This document shows, piece after piece, positions 18,452 through 27,890 of a DNA stretch of 64,000 nucleotides. The stretch spans positions 62,001-126,000 of the forward strand of contig VBAR01000001.1 of the NCBI GenBank assembly GCA_005882315.1, read 5' to 3'. Position 1 is the stretch's first letter. Every line of letters begins with the position of its first letter. Source of the stretch: Bacteroidota bacterium. GTDB taxonomy: Bacteria > Bacteroidota > Bacteroidia > Chitinophagales > Chitinophagaceae. Made by a program: the position numbers and the translations under genes. The notes under the pieces were generated by a model. It worked only from the letters and a program-made list of their open reading frames with translations, ran no database searches and was not told where the DNA came from.

Positions 18452-18961
18452 ATGGAAATTTCAAAACATGCAGGCCCCACAAGACCCTTACTCACCCAAA
18501 CCAAAAACAACACTACACTGTGGATCGGGCATCTTAAGTCCGACCCGACTGACCATTTTGCCGGCCAGACTTTTCATTGCAATGCCGATGGTAAACTGGA
18601 CAATATCCAAATATTTGCCGATGCAGTGCAGGTACCCGGCGAAGTAACCCTAAGTCTTCACGCATTTGACACCTTATCAAAAACATGGGGTGATGTGCTG
18701 TGCAATTCAAAAGTGAATATCCAGCGAAATGACGAGTCAAAATGGATCCGCTTTGATTTACCGGCTATAGAACTTAAATCCGGCAAGAGCTATGGCTTCC
18801 GGTTGAACACTAATGATGCTATGGTGGCAATTGGTGAAGCAGCCAGTCCGTCAAAACAACCTTTTGCATTTGGCCAGGAATGGAAAGCTGATTCTGGCGA
18901 TAAGAAAGGACATTTCTATTCTTATTTCAGCCTTGTGTTTAAGATCGAGCTTTGCGCATAG
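18452..18961 (+). CDS. Hypothetical beta-sandwich-like protein
   Basis: I do not recognise a specific family. With the start at 18452 (MEISKHAGPTRPLL) it has 169 residues; an upstream ATG at 18419 would add 11 residues rich in Phe and Lys. The sequence alternates short polar and hydrophobic stretches (GKLDNIQIFADAV, EVTLSLHAFD, WIRFDLPAIELKSGKSYGFRL), as in a jelly-roll or carbohydrate-binding-like beta-sandwich. There is no signal peptide or membrane segment, so it should be cytoplasmic. Aromatic and Gly residues cluster near the C-terminus (FAFGQEW, GHFYSYFSLVF). It lies 74 bases upstream of pheT, which has its own candidate promoter. Confidence 0.65.
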   Translation: MEISKHAGPTRPLLTQTKNNTTLWIGHLKSDPTDHFAGQTFHCNADGKLDNIQIFADAVQVPGEVTLSLHAFDTLSKTWGDVLCNSKVNIQRNDESKWIRFDLPAIELKSGKSYGFRLNTNDAMVAIGEAASPSKQPFAFGQEWKADSGDKKGHFYSYFSLVFKIELCA

Positions 18962-19000
18962 TTCCATCGCTATTGTCCGTGTTTGCTCTTAGCCTTTTCT

Positions 19001-19008
19001 TATCTTCG
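19001..19008 (+). promoter_or_regulatory. Candidate -7 promoter box for pheT (TATCTTCG)
   Basis: The same TATCTTCG variant of TAnnTTTG as at fabH, 27 bases before the pheT ATG. A TTTG at 18982 is closer than the usual -33 spacing. Confidence 0.4.
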
Positions 19009-19035
19009 CAGCTAATCTAAAGACGAGGTAAACAC

Positions 19036-21462
19036 ATGACGATTTCGTACAAATGGCTGAGTGAGTATCTCCCCGCAGAGGTGGAGCCTGAAAAATTATC
19101 CCGTATCCTTACTTCAGTTGGTTTGGAAGTTGAGAGTTTTGAAAAATATGAAGAAGTAAAAGGTGGGCTGAAAGGACTTGTGATCGGTGAAGTTTTAACT
19201 ACTGAGAAACATCCCAATGCTGATAAACTTACTTTAACTACAGTAAGTACAGGTAATGGTGAACCGCTGCAGATCGTATGCGGCGCACCTAATGTTGCTG
19301 CCGGCCAAAAAGTGATTATTGCAAAAGTGGGAACCACTATTTTTCCAACAACCGGTGATCCCCTGACGATGAAGATCGCAAAGATCCGTGGCGTTGAAAG
19401 TCATGGAATGATCTGCGCCGAAGATGAGATAGGAATTGGCAGCTCACATGCAGGTATAATAGTTCTACCGACAGATGTAAAGATTGGAGTACCAGCAGTA
19501 GAATATTTTAATCCTTATTCTGATTATGTGTATGAAATTGGCTTAACACCCAACCGCATGGATGCAATGAGCCATTGGGGTGTTGCCCGTGATGTTTGTG
19601 CTTATCTTTCTCATCATGATAAAAAGAATTATAAACCCAAATTACCAAATGCAAATAGCTTCAAGGTTGATAATAACAATTTGAAAATTGATGTTACAGT
19701 TGAAAATACAGTAGCCTGTCCACGGTATTCCGGTGTAAGTATTTCAAATGTTGCCATAAAAGAATCGCCGCTTTGGTTAAAACAAAAATTAAAATCTATC
19801 GGGCAGCGGCCGATCAACAATATTGTTGACATCACTAATTTTATTCAGCATGAAACGGGTCAACCGCTGCATGCTTTTGATGCAGATATGCTGAAAGGCA
19901 AAAAGATCGTTGTAAAAAACCTGGCTGAAGGTTCAAAGTTTGTAACGCTGGATGAAAAAGAAAGGAAACTCAGTGCCGAAGATCTTATGATCTGTGATGG
20001 TGAAGAAGGAGTTTGTATTGCCGGTGTATTTGGTGGGCTGCACAGTGGTGTTACTGATCAAACAAAAAATATTTTTCTTGAAAGTGCATTTTTCAATGGC
20101 ATTACGTTGCGCAAAACATCTTTCCGTCATGGGCTGAGAACCGATGCTGCGAGCCGTTTTGAAAAAGGAACTGATATTTCAAGCACGGTGAATGTGCTTA
20201 AAAGAGCAGCTTTGCTGATAAAAGAGATTTGTGGCGGTGAAATTTCTTCAGATATAGTTGACATTTATCCAAAGCCAAAAGAAAAAACACAGGTAACGAT
20301 AAAATATCATTACCTGAAAAAATTGAGTGGTAAAAATTATCATCCGGATTCAGTTATAAAGATCCTGACAGCATTGGGTTTTGAAATTGTAAGAGAAGGT
20401 ATTGATGATTTAATAATCGCTGTTCCATTTCATAAACCGGATATCAGTTTGCCCGCAGATATCGTTGAAGAAGTTTTAAGAATTGATGGTTTAGATAATG
20501 TTGAGATACCCGGAGCTATTACTATTACTCCTTCTGTTGAAGAAAATTATTCTTCAGAAATTTTAAAAGAGAAAGCATCAAACTACCTGGTTGGCTTAGG
20601 TTTCTATGAAATAATGACCAACTCCATCACAAATGCCGCTTATTTTTCTGATGAAGAAAAGCAAAGCATGGTAAAGATGATGAACAGCCTGAGTGCTGAT
20701 TTAAATATTTTACGTCAATCATTATTTGAAACAAGTCTTGCTGTAGTTGCTCATAACCTAAACCGTCGCAACAGTTCATTAAAACTATTTGAGTTCGGAA
20801 AAGGATATGCAACATCAGGCTCCGGCAAGTACCAGGAAATGGACCAATTATGTGTAGTGATAACAGGTAATGTAACGGAAGATAACTGGAAAGAAAAAGC
20901 CAATGTTTCTGACTTCTATTACCTGAAAGGTGTAGTAAATGGAATTCTGAAACTACTGGGTGTAAATGCAGACTCAATAGAGATAATGCCAGTACCGAAG
21001 TTGGATAATCATATCGTACTTAAATCAGCTGGAAAAATTATTGCAGGTGCAGGACAAGCAAGCAAAATAATGCTTGAGAAATTCGACATTAAACAACCTG
21101 TTTTCTATGCAGCATTTAGCTGGGCTGATATAGTGGAATTATCTTCTCAAAAAAATAATGCAATTAAAGAATTATCTAAATACCCAGCTGTACAACGTGA
21201 CCTTGCAATGATCGTTGCAAAAGAACTAAGTTATGGTGAGGTGGAGAAATCAGTGCAAAACATTAAACTAAATAATCTGCGTGAAGTAAAGCTGTTTGAT
21301 ATATTTGAAAGTGAAAAGCTGGGAGCCGGTAAAAAATCAATGGCGGTTAACTTTACCTTCCTTGATGAGGAAAAAACACTGACCGATAAAGAGATTGACG
21401 GCTGGATGGCTAAGATCATGACGACGCTGGAAAAAGAATTGAACGCTGAAATAAGAAAATAA
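19036..21462 (+). CDS. pheT: Phenylalanyl-tRNA synthetase beta subunit (PheT)
   Basis: PheT pairs with PheS as an (alpha-beta)2 enzyme that charges tRNA-Phe; the beta subunit binds tRNA and edits misacylated Tyr-tRNA. The 808 residues are full length. Visible parts are the N-terminal MTISYKWLSEYLPAEV, an EMAP-type tRNA-binding domain (about 40-150, VIGEVLTTEKHPNADKL and QIVCGAPNVAAGQKV), the B3/B4 editing region (RPINNIVDITNFI, GQPLHAFDAD), the B5 domain, a catalytic-like core (about 480-690) and a C-terminal anticodon-binding domain (KYPAVQRDLAMIV onward). pheS is not adjacent. A coiled-coil gene starts 13 bases after the stop, so the genes up to zapA may be coupled. Confidence 0.97.
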   Translation: MTISYKWLSEYLPAEVEPEKLSRILTSVGLEVESFEKYEEVKGGLKGLVIGEVLTTEKHPNADKLTLTTVSTGNGEPLQIVCGAPNVAAGQKVIIAKVGTTIFPTTGDPLTMKIAKIRGVESHGMICAEDEIGIGSSHAGIIVLPTDVKIGVPAVEYFNPYSDYVYEIGLTPNRMDAMSHWGVARDVCAYLSHHDKKNYKPKLPNANSFKVDNNNLKIDVTVENTVACPRYSGVSISNVAIKESPLWLKQKLKSIGQRPINNIVDITNFIQHETGQPLHAFDADMLKGKKIVVKNLAEGSKFVTLDEKERKLSAEDLMICDGEEGVCIAGVFGGLHSGVTDQTKNIFLESAFFNGITLRKTSFRHGLRTDAASRFEKGTDISSTVNVLKRAALLIKEICGGEISSDIVDIYPKPKEKTQVTIKYHYLKKLSGKNYHPDSVIKILTALGFEIVREGIDDLIIAVPFHKPDISLPADIVEEVLRIDGLDNVEIPGAITITPSVEENYSSEILKEKASNYLVGLGFYEIMTNSITNAAYFSDEEKQSMVKMMNSLSADLNILRQSLFETSLAVVAHNLNRRNSSLKLFEFGKGYATSGSGKYQEMDQLCVVITGNVTEDNWKEKANVSDFYYLKGVVNGILKLLGVNADSIEIMPVPKLDNHIVLKSAGKIIAGAGQASKIMLEKFDIKQPVFYAAFSWADIVELSSQKNNAIKELSKYPAVQRDLAMIVAKELSYGEVEKSVQNIKLNNLREVKLFDIFESEKLGAGKKSMAVNFTFLDEEKTLTDKEIDGWMAKIMTTLEKELNAEIRK

Positions 21463-21475
21463 ATACACAGTATTA

Positions 21476-21763
21476 ATGTCTGAATTAGAAAAACAGGTAA
21501 AACGCATACAGGATAAAGTTCAGCAATTGCTGAAGCAGCAACAGCTTTTGTCAAAAGAAAATGATGAACTAAAGAACGAATTGAATGCCTTTAAGAAAGA
21601 TGCAGCCACTCAAAAATCAACGATTGATGAATTGAAGCAGCAGGCCAGTATTTTAAAAATGAATTCGGTGGAGATGAATGATTCAGATAAAAAAGAATTT
21701 GAAAAAAGGCTGAACCACTACATTAAAGAGATTGATCGTTGTATTGCGATGCTCAGCAGTTGA
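21476..21763 (+). CDS. Small coiled-coil protein upstream of zapA (ZapB-like candidate)
   Basis: The 95 residues are almost entirely heptad-patterned coiled coil (MSELEKQVKRIQDKVQQLLK, then SKENDELKNELNAFKK and TIDELKQQASILK), with a conserved-looking tail KRLNHYIKEIDRCIAMLSS. Size and composition resemble ZapB, the coiled-coil partner of ZapA at the division ring, but sequence identity to ZapB is not claimed. It lies 13 bases after pheT and about 370 bases before zapA. Joint action with ZapA is an inference from shape and position. Confidence 0.75.
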   Translation: MSELEKQVKRIQDKVQQLLKQQQLLSKENDELKNELNAFKKDAATQKSTIDELKQQASILKMNSVEMNDSDKKEFEKRLNHYIKEIDRCIAMLSS

Positions 21764-21766
21764 TCA

Positions 21767-22021
21767 CTATACCCGTTTTACCAGGCGCATCTGCATTTCC
21801 TCTATACCATCCGATAATTCAAGTGTGTAAACACCGTAAGGCAATGTACTTAACCCGGTCCATTCCATTTCATGATCTTCGTTTGGCATTATCGTTTCCA
21901 TGCTACTGCATGCACTGCCTTTGTCATCTTTAAGTACAGCTTTTAATACAGAATCGGCTTTTGCAGATAGATGCAGACGTAACGTGTCAATAAAGACAGT
22001 TGATTTAACTTTGGCAAACAT
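21767..22021 (-). CDS. Small protein resembling a stand-alone T9SS C-terminal sorting domain
   Basis: The 84 residues have no signal peptide and no membrane segment. The second half, LSTLPYGVYTLELSDG followed by MRLVKRV, follows the pattern of the Por secretion-system C-terminal sorting domain (LxxGxYxlxlxxG...rlvK); the first half (STVFIDTLRLHLSAKADSVLK, then LKDDKG) fits the preceding strands. The whole gene is about one such domain in length. It lies on the opposite strand between the coiled-coil gene and zapA, 3 bases from the former's end. Without a signal peptide it cannot be ordinary T9SS cargo. It could equally be an unrelated small beta-sandwich, and gene status is moderately supported. 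Confidence 0.5.
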   Translation of the reverse strand: MFAKVKSTVFIDTLRLHLSAKADSVLKAVLKDDKGSACSSMETIMPNEDHEMEWTGLSTLPYGVYTLELSDGIEEMQMRLVKRV

Positions 22022-22134
22022 GAATATCCCTGTTAATTTTGATTGCTTAACCTGTTACAATAAATTTCAGGGGAACGGTAATGGGGGTAGTAAAGTTTTC
22101 GAGGGGCAACTAAAATAGAACAACTAATTTAAAA

Positions 22135-22437
22135 ATGCAAACCATGGAAGAACTTATTCCAATAACCGCCATTATCGGCGATAGAAGCTACAGGATAAAA
22201 ATACAACCCAAGGATGAAGAAGTAGTCCGTAGGACATTAAAGGTGGTCAATGATAAGATCATCGAGTTCAAAACTATGTTTGCGGGTAAGGATATGCAGG
22301 ATTATATCGCTATGGTGCTGGTATGGTATGCAACCGAGCAAAACGCATCGCTGGCCAATGAGCTGAATGAAGATAATATATCCGCAAAACTGAGCCTGAT
22401 TGAAAAAATGCTGGAAGGACAGGCAGCGCAGAAATAA
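22135..22437 (+). CDS. zapA: Cell division protein ZapA
   Basis: ZapA binds and bundles FtsZ filaments at midcell. The 100 residues show the ZapA pattern: an N-terminal beta-hairpin domain (ELIPITAIIGDRSYRIKI, then DEEVVRRTLKVVNDKI) and a long C-terminal helix for tetramerisation (DMQDYIAMVLVWYATEQN onward). The start may be the second methionine (22144, MEELIP), which looks closer to homologues. It is preceded by a small coiled-coil gene that may encode a partner, with an opposite-strand gene between them. Confidence 0.85.
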   Translation: MQTMEELIPITAIIGDRSYRIKIQPKDEEVVRRTLKVVNDKIIEFKTMFAGKDMQDYIAMVLVWYATEQNASLANELNEDNISAKLSLIEKMLEGQAAQK

Positions 22438-22498
22438 TAATTCCTTTGCAAGCTGTTCACTTTAAATAGGTGTATAAAAAATAACTAAGGGATTTTTA

Positions 22499-23512
22499 TT
22501 GGACACACTTACACATATAGCCATCGGCGCTTGCATAGGAGAAGCTGTTTTACATAAACAGATAGGCAAAAAAGCGTTGCTATGGGGAATACTTGCCCAA
22601 TCAATTCCGGATATAGATTTTATTGCATCTTTCTGGCTTGATCCATCAGAAAACTTACTGGCTCATCGTGGCTTTACGCATTCATTTTTATTTGCCATAT
22701 TTATTTCACTTTCAATGTCATTGGCAGCTGATCACTGGCACCGTCCCCATAATATCCGTTTTACGAAATTCATTTTGTTCTTTACTGCACAGGTATTTAT
22801 TCATGATATCCTTGATGCAATGAACAGTTATGGTGTCGGGTGGTTTGAACCCTTTAGTCATAAACGTATTTCATTCAATATCCTTTTTGTAGCTGATCCT
22901 TTGTTTTCAATAGCACCCGGCCTGGCCGTAGCAGCTTTATTTATTTTAAAAAACAGTAAAAGCAAACTACGAGCATTTTGGATGAGGATTGGTTTAACCC
23001 TGCCTCTTCTCTATCTCGGTTATGCTGGTTTCAATAAAATAGCAATTGATAAAGATGTACAAGCTGCGTTTACAGTACAAAAAATTCAGCATACTGATTA
23101 TTTTACTACACCAACACCTTTTAATAACTGGCTTTGGTATGTGGTAGCAAAAAGTGATAGCGGTTATAATATTGGTTATCGGTCAGTATTCGACAAAAAC
23201 CCGACAATTTATTTTACCTACTTTCCCCGAAACGATTCATTAATGAAATCTGTACTTGACAATGAGGATGCCCAGAACCTGCTTCGGTTTGCAAGAGGAT
23301 TTTACACCATCGAGTACTGGAATGATACTTTAATTTTTAACGACCTCATCTTTGGCCAGGTAGCCGGTTGGCAAAACCCAAAAGCTAAGTTTGCCTTTCA
23401 TTATTTTTTGGATAACCCAAGTGGAAATTTACTGGTAGTACAACGTGGCCGCTTGCAAGGCTGGAACCGGGAATCTCTAAGAGCATTGTTCAAGAGAATA
23501 AAAGGAAATTAA
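22499..23512 (+). CDS. YdjM/DUF457-family membrane-bound metal-dependent hydrolase
   Basis: The 337 residues begin with the conserved MDTLTHIAIGACIGE encoded from a TTG at 22499; an in-frame stop lies 8 codons upstream and no ATG intervenes, so TTG is the likely start. Conserved polar motifs are DTLTH, IPDIDF, HRGFTHS and HDILDAMNSYG, probably the metal site, lying between four or five hydrophobic segments in residues 1-190. The C-terminal ~150 residues form a soluble domain. E. coli YdjM is a LexA-regulated inner-membrane protein of unclear function. It stands alone, 61 bases after zapA. Confidence 0.83.
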   Translation: MDTLTHIAIGACIGEAVLHKQIGKKALLWGILAQSIPDIDFIASFWLDPSENLLAHRGFTHSFLFAIFISLSMSLAADHWHRPHNIRFTKFILFFTAQVFIHDILDAMNSYGVGWFEPFSHKRISFNILFVADPLFSIAPGLAVAALFILKNSKSKLRAFWMRIGLTLPLLYLGYAGFNKIAIDKDVQAAFTVQKIQHTDYFTTPTPFNNWLWYVVAKSDSGYNIGYRSVFDKNPTIYFTYFPRNDSLMKSVLDNEDAQNLLRFARGFYTIEYWNDTLIFNDLIFGQVAGWQNPKAKFAFHYFLDNPSGNLLVVQRGRLQGWNRESLRALFKRIKGN

Positions 23513-23624
23513 ATAATCCTTTCGTTATATGTTAGAGACACAGATAAGTGCTTATTGTCCCCTTCGCAGTATGAATAAAGAAACAACTCCCCTAATTTTC
23601 CTAACTTACAGTAAACATTTTTTT

Positions 23625-24293
23625 ATGTCAAAATCAATACAAGGTTCCGACCGCCGGAGTTTTATAAAAACTACAGCAACACTTACTACAGTTTTTACAG
23701 GTATTACTCTTTTTCCTCAAACGGGCTTTTCAATGGATAAGCTTCCGGCTGATGAAATAAATATAATCGGGCCCAAAGAAGGTTTTTCGCCACAAGTAGG
23801 CACATTGGTTTCGATGATGAACTGGATGCGAAATGTTGTACTAAGCCCTGTAAAAGATATGACAATGGAGCAACTGGATTTTTTGTTTGATAAAAACTCT
23901 AATACGATCGGAGCTATGTTATTGCATTTAGCCGCCACTGAAAAATATTACCAGCTCAATACATTCGATGATATGAAATGGGGAAGCTGGGATGAAAGCA
24001 TAAAAAAGCAATGGGATACACCAATGAGTTTGGGTGATGAAGGAAGAAAAAAGATAAAAGGAAACAAGCTGGAATATTACCTGGATATTTTAAAGGAGGG
24101 CAGAGAAAAATCAATTGCTGAATTCAAAAAACGGGATGATGCATGGCTGCTGAAAGCAGATACAACATGGCCTTGGGGCCCTACCAATAATTATTGTAAA
24201 TGGTTTCATGTAGTAGAACATGAATCCAATCATAACGGGCAGGTCAAATGGATCAAGAGCCGTTTGCCGGGAGCAAAGTCAGGGAATGATTAA
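23625..24293 (+). CDS. DinB-fold protein with a twin-arginine-type signal
   Basis: With the start at 23625 (MSKSIQGSDRRSFIKTTATL) the protein has 222 residues and a Tat-like signal: Arg-Arg in SDRRSFIK followed by a hydrophobic stretch up to about residue 37. An upstream ATG at 23529 would add 32 residues and bury this signal. The mature part is a four-helix DinB-like domain with histidines in LHLAATEKYY and in FHVVEHESNHNGQVKW, the expected metal ligands. Tat export of a DinB protein would fit folding with its metal in the cytoplasm. The substrate is unknown. Confidence 0.8.
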   Translation: MSKSIQGSDRRSFIKTTATLTTVFTGITLFPQTGFSMDKLPADEINIIGPKEGFSPQVGTLVSMMNWMRNVVLSPVKDMTMEQLDFLFDKNSNTIGAMLLHLAATEKYYQLNTFDDMKWGSWDESIKKQWDTPMSLGDEGRKKIKGNKLEYYLDILKEGREKSIAEFKKRDDAWLLKADTTWPWGPTNNYCKWFHVVEHESNHNGQVKWIKSRLPGAKSGND

Positions 24294-24316
24294 ATAAAAA
24301 AATGTACGAATAAAAA

Positions 24317-24342
24317 AATCCCAGCTGCGATCAGCTGGGATT
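24317..24342 (-). terminator. Intrinsic terminator of nrdJ
   Basis: Perfect 11-bp stem AATCCCAGCTG/CAGCTGGGATT with a 4-base loop, followed on the minus strand by a run of seven Ts. It lies about 95 bases past the nrdJ stop and may also stop transcripts of the convergent DinB gene. Confidence 0.92.
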
Positions 24343-24435
24343 AGAACTAATGGGTACTTTTTTATTTGGTTTTCCAATGTCCGGTATAGTTAGTACTTAC
24401 CAGACACCCATCCTTCTTACTAACACCAATATTGT

Positions 24436-27400
24436 TTAACTGCAACCACCCTGGTTACCGCAGTTCAGACATTTATAACAAGTGCCGCTACGCATCATGA
24501 TATGACCGCAAACATTACAAGCCGGCGCATCACTCTGCATATTTTTATTAGCAGCATTCATTGCATCTAATCCATTCTCCATTTTTGTTGATGCAGATAC
24601 AGTTGAACGCTGCGCTTTTGCTACTTGTGGTACCACACCACCCGTGGCAGAACCAATGATACGTACTCCTGATAATTCCTGCGCAGGTGCCGGTACATAT
24701 TCAAGATTGGAAGGAATTTCATCCCAGTCATCAGAACCTGTGTTCAGCACTTCGGGTTTATCCAGCACATGCACCAGATCAGTTCTTCCGAGATATTCAT
24801 AACCAAGTACACGGAAAATAAAATCCACTATAGACGACGTGGTTTTAATATTCGGATGTTCAACAAATCCGCTTGGATCGAATTTGGTAAAGGCAAATTT
24901 GTCAACGAATTCTTCAAGCGGCACACCATATTGCAAACCGATAGAGATTGAAATAGCAAAACAGTTCATCATGCTGCGCATAGTAGCTCCTTCCTTCGCC
25001 ATATCAATAAAAATTTCTCCAAGCGTCCCATCTGCGTACTCTCCTGTTCTTACGAATACAGCCTGGCCGTTGATCTTTGCTTTTTGTGTAAAGCCACGAC
25101 GTTTTGCAGGCAGTGAACGACGCTCAACGATACGTGCCAGTTGGCGTTTCAATTTTGTATCAGCGCTGTTTTGTACACGGCGGTTTACTTCATCAAGCAG
25201 TTCTTCAACAGTGAGCTGTCCAAGATCTACAATATTACTTTCTGGCTGCTGATTGATGGCTACCGGTTGTTGTTCTTCAACTTCTGCAACTGTTTCTGTT
25301 TTTTTCTTCTTATCAGATTTGTTGCTCAATGGCTGTGACAATTTAGAACCATCACGATACAATGCATTTGCTTTTAAGCCCAACTGCCAGCTCAGGTAAT
25401 ATGCATCTGCTATTTCTTCTACGGTAGCTTCATTAGGCAGGTTAATTGTTTTCGAGATAGCACCACTGATAAAAGGTTGTGTGGCACCCATCATACGTAT
25501 ATGGCCATTAGCGTGGATATAACGCTGACCTCTTGTTCCGCATTTATTGGCACAGTCAAAAACGGGCAAATGTTCATCTTTCAAATATGGAGCTCCTTCC
25601 AGCATACCGGTACCACATACATAGTCATTGGCGGCAAATATCTGCTCTTCGGTAAATCCTAATGCTTCAAGTAGGCTCCATTCAAAATCATTATACTGTT
25701 CTTCAGTAAATCCAAGACGCTTGAGGCATTCTTCGCCCAATGCATATTTATTAAATACAAAACCGATTTCAAAAGCAGTAGTAACCGCAGCATCCAGTTT
25801 CTTGATCTCTTCAGCAATAAATCCTTTTTCACTCAAGACCTGGTGATTAATAAAAGGTGCGCCGGCAAATGAACCCGTGCCGATTGCGTATTTAATAATG
25901 GTATCAGTTTCTTTTTCGCTGTAACCTAAATTTCTCAATGCAGTCGGTACTGACTGGTTGATGATCTTAAAATAACCACCACCGGAAAGTTTTTTAAATT
26001 TTACCAATGCAAAATCAGGTTCAACACCGGTTGTATCGCAATCCATTACCAAACCGATGGTGCCTGTAGGTGCAATAACCGTTGCCTGTGCATTGCGGTA
26101 ACCATACTTCTCTCCCATTTCTACTGCATCATCCCATGCTTTGCATGCAGCCTTCAGCATATAGTCAGGGCAATACTGAGATTTAAGACCCTGTGGTTTC
26201 AAGCTCAGGTTTTCATATTCATCCGCATCATATGCAGCGAGGCGATGATTGCGCATTACCCGCATCATATGAGTTTTGTTTTCTTCGTATCGGGGGAAGG
26301 CGCCAAGTACCTGCGCCATCTCTGCTGATGTTTTATAAGAAACACCCGTCATAATAGCTGTAATAGCTCCGGCTATTGCTCTTGCTTCTTCGCTATCATA
26401 AGGAATACCGCTTACCATTAATAATGTACCGAGGTTTGCATAACCCAAACCGAGAGTACGATATTCATAACTCAATTGGGCTACTTCTTTTGAAGGGAAC
26501 TGCGCCATTAACACAGACACTTCCAATACAACTGTCCACAAACGGCAATTGTATTCATAGCCCTCTACATCAAACACATTTTTCCCTGAATCATAAAATT
26601 TCATCAGGTTAGCTGATGCGAGGTTACATGCAGTGTTATCAAGGAACATATATTCACTGCAAGGATTAGATGCATTGATGCGTCCACCTTCGGGGCAGGT
26701 ATGCCACTCATTAATAGTAGTATCATATTGAGCACCGGGATCAGCGCAACGCCATGCAGCATAAGCTATCTGGTTCCAGAGTTCCCTTGCAGGGATCTTC
26801 TTCATTGTACGGCCATCAGTTCTTGCTTTCAGTTCCCAATCTTCATCATTATTCAGTTTATCGAAAAATGAATTGGGAATACGAACTGAATTATTAGAAT
26901 TCTGACCACTTACTGTTTTGTATGCTTCGCCTTCATAATCGTTGCTGTAACCGGCATTGATCAATGCACCTACTTTCTTTTCTTCTTCTACTTTCCAGCT
27001 TACAAAGTCAATGATCTCCGGATGATCCAGATCCAAGCAAACCATTTTAGCTGCGCGGCGTGTAGTACCGCCGGATTTGATAGCACCTGCGGCACGGTCA
27101 CCAATTTTTAAGAAACTCATTAAACCGGATGATGTGCCACCACCACTTAATTTTTCGCCTTCACCACGGATATGAGAGAAGTTAGTACCAACACCTGAAC
27201 CATATTTAAAGATGCGTGCCTCACGGATCCAGAGATCCATGATACCACCATCATTAACGAGATCATCACTTACACTTAATATAAAGCATGCATGCGGTTG
27301 CGGACGTTCATACGCTGAAGTTGATTTCTTCAATTCGCCATCAACAGGATCAACATAATAATGTCCCTGTGGTTTTCCTTTTATACCATAGCTCTCATAC

Positions 27401-27834
27401 AAGCCGGTATTAAACCATTGTGGTGAATTGGGTACACACATCTGGTCTAATATAGAGTATACTAACTCTTCATAAAATACCTGTGCATCTTTTTCAGATG
27501 AAAAATATCCGTAACGTTCGCCCCATACTCTCCAGCAATTGGCAAGACGATGAGCTACTTGTTTCGCAGATGTCTCACGACCTAGTGAACCATCGGTTTG
27601 TGGTACACCTGCTTTACGAAAATATTTTTGTGCTAAAATATCTGTGGCAATCTGGCTCCATTGTTTCGGCACTTCCACATTGTTCATTTCAAACACTACT
27701 TCACCACTCGGGTTTCGGATAACTGAAGTACGATAATCATATTCAAACTGGTCGTATACATTAATATCTTCACGAGTGAAGCGACGACGAAACTGCAATC
27801 CGCTCTGAGCGGATGCTCCTTTTTTACTTGCCAT
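24436..27834 (-). CDS. nrdJ: Adenosylcobalamin-dependent (class II) ribonucleotide reductase
   Basis: NrdJ reduces ribonucleotides to deoxyribonucleotides using adenosylcobalamin as radical source. The 1132 residues include the catalytic block NASNPCSEYMFLDNTACNLA, the phosphate-binding region VIAPTGTIGLVMDCDTTGVE and PQWFNTGLYE near the N-terminus. A charged low-complexity linker (around 860-900, KSDKKKKTETVAEVEEQQP) leads to a C-terminal domain. The tail carries a CxxC pair and further cysteines (CNVCGHIMMRSGTCYKCLNC), likely the zinc/redox swivel that re-reduces the active site. No nrdA/nrdB is in the window, so it may be the main enzyme, dependent on cobalamin uptake or synthesis. The spacer upstream has a DnaA-box-like palindrome. 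Confidence 0.95.
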   Translation of the reverse strand: MASKKGASAQSGLQFRRRFTREDINVYDQFEYDYRTSVIRNPSGEVVFEMNNVEVPKQWSQIATDILAQKYFRKAGVPQTDGSLGRETSAKQVAHRLANCWRVWGERYGYFSSEKDAQVFYEELVYSILDQMCVPNSPQWFNTGLYESYGIKGKPQGHYYVDPVDGELKKSTSAYERPQPHACFILSVSDDLVNDGGIMDLWIREARIFKYGSGVGTNFSHIRGEGEKLSGGGTSSGLMSFLKIGDRAAGAIKSGGTTRRAAKMVCLDLDHPEIIDFVSWKVEEEKKVGALINAGYSNDYEGEAYKTVSGQNSNNSVRIPNSFFDKLNNDEDWELKARTDGRTMKKIPARELWNQIAYAAWRCADPGAQYDTTINEWHTCPEGGRINASNPCSEYMFLDNTACNLASANLMKFYDSGKNVFDVEGYEYNCRLWTVVLEVSVLMAQFPSKEVAQLSYEYRTLGLGYANLGTLLMVSGIPYDSEEARAIAGAITAIMTGVSYKTSAEMAQVLGAFPRYEENKTHMMRVMRNHRLAAYDADEYENLSLKPQGLKSQYCPDYMLKAACKAWDDAVEMGEKYGYRNAQATVIAPTGTIGLVMDCDTTGVEPDFALVKFKKLSGGGYFKIINQSVPTALRNLGYSEKETDTIIKYAIGTGSFAGAPFINHQVLSEKGFIAEEIKKLDAAVTTAFEIGFVFNKYALGEECLKRLGFTEEQYNDFEWSLLEALGFTEEQIFAANDYVCGTGMLEGAPYLKDEHLPVFDCANKCGTRGQRYIHANGHIRMMGATQPFISGAISKTINLPNEATVEEIADAYYLSWQLGLKANALYRDGSKLSQPLSNKSDKKKKTETVAEVEEQQPVAINQQPESNIVDLGQLTVEELLDEVNRRVQNSADTKLKRQLARIVERRSLPAKRRGFTQKAKINGQAVFVRTGEYADGTLGEIFIDMAKEGATMRSMMNCFAISISIGLQYGVPLEEFVDKFAFTKFDPSGFVEHPNIKTTSSIVDFIFRVLGYEYLGRTDLVHVLDKPEVLNTGSDDWDEIPSNLEYVPAPAQELSGVRIIGSATGGVVPQVAKAQRSTVSASTKMENGLDAMNAANKNMQSDAPACNVCGHIMMRSGTCYKCLNCGNQGGCS

Positions 27835-27890
27835 AACTAAAAAGAATTTATTGGGTTTTGGTCGATAGACCTTCTGGCGAAAGTCTCTAA

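Noticed and set aside
24839-25252. 137-residue plus-strand frame
   Set aside because: Antisense to nrdJ with Ser-rich random sequence.
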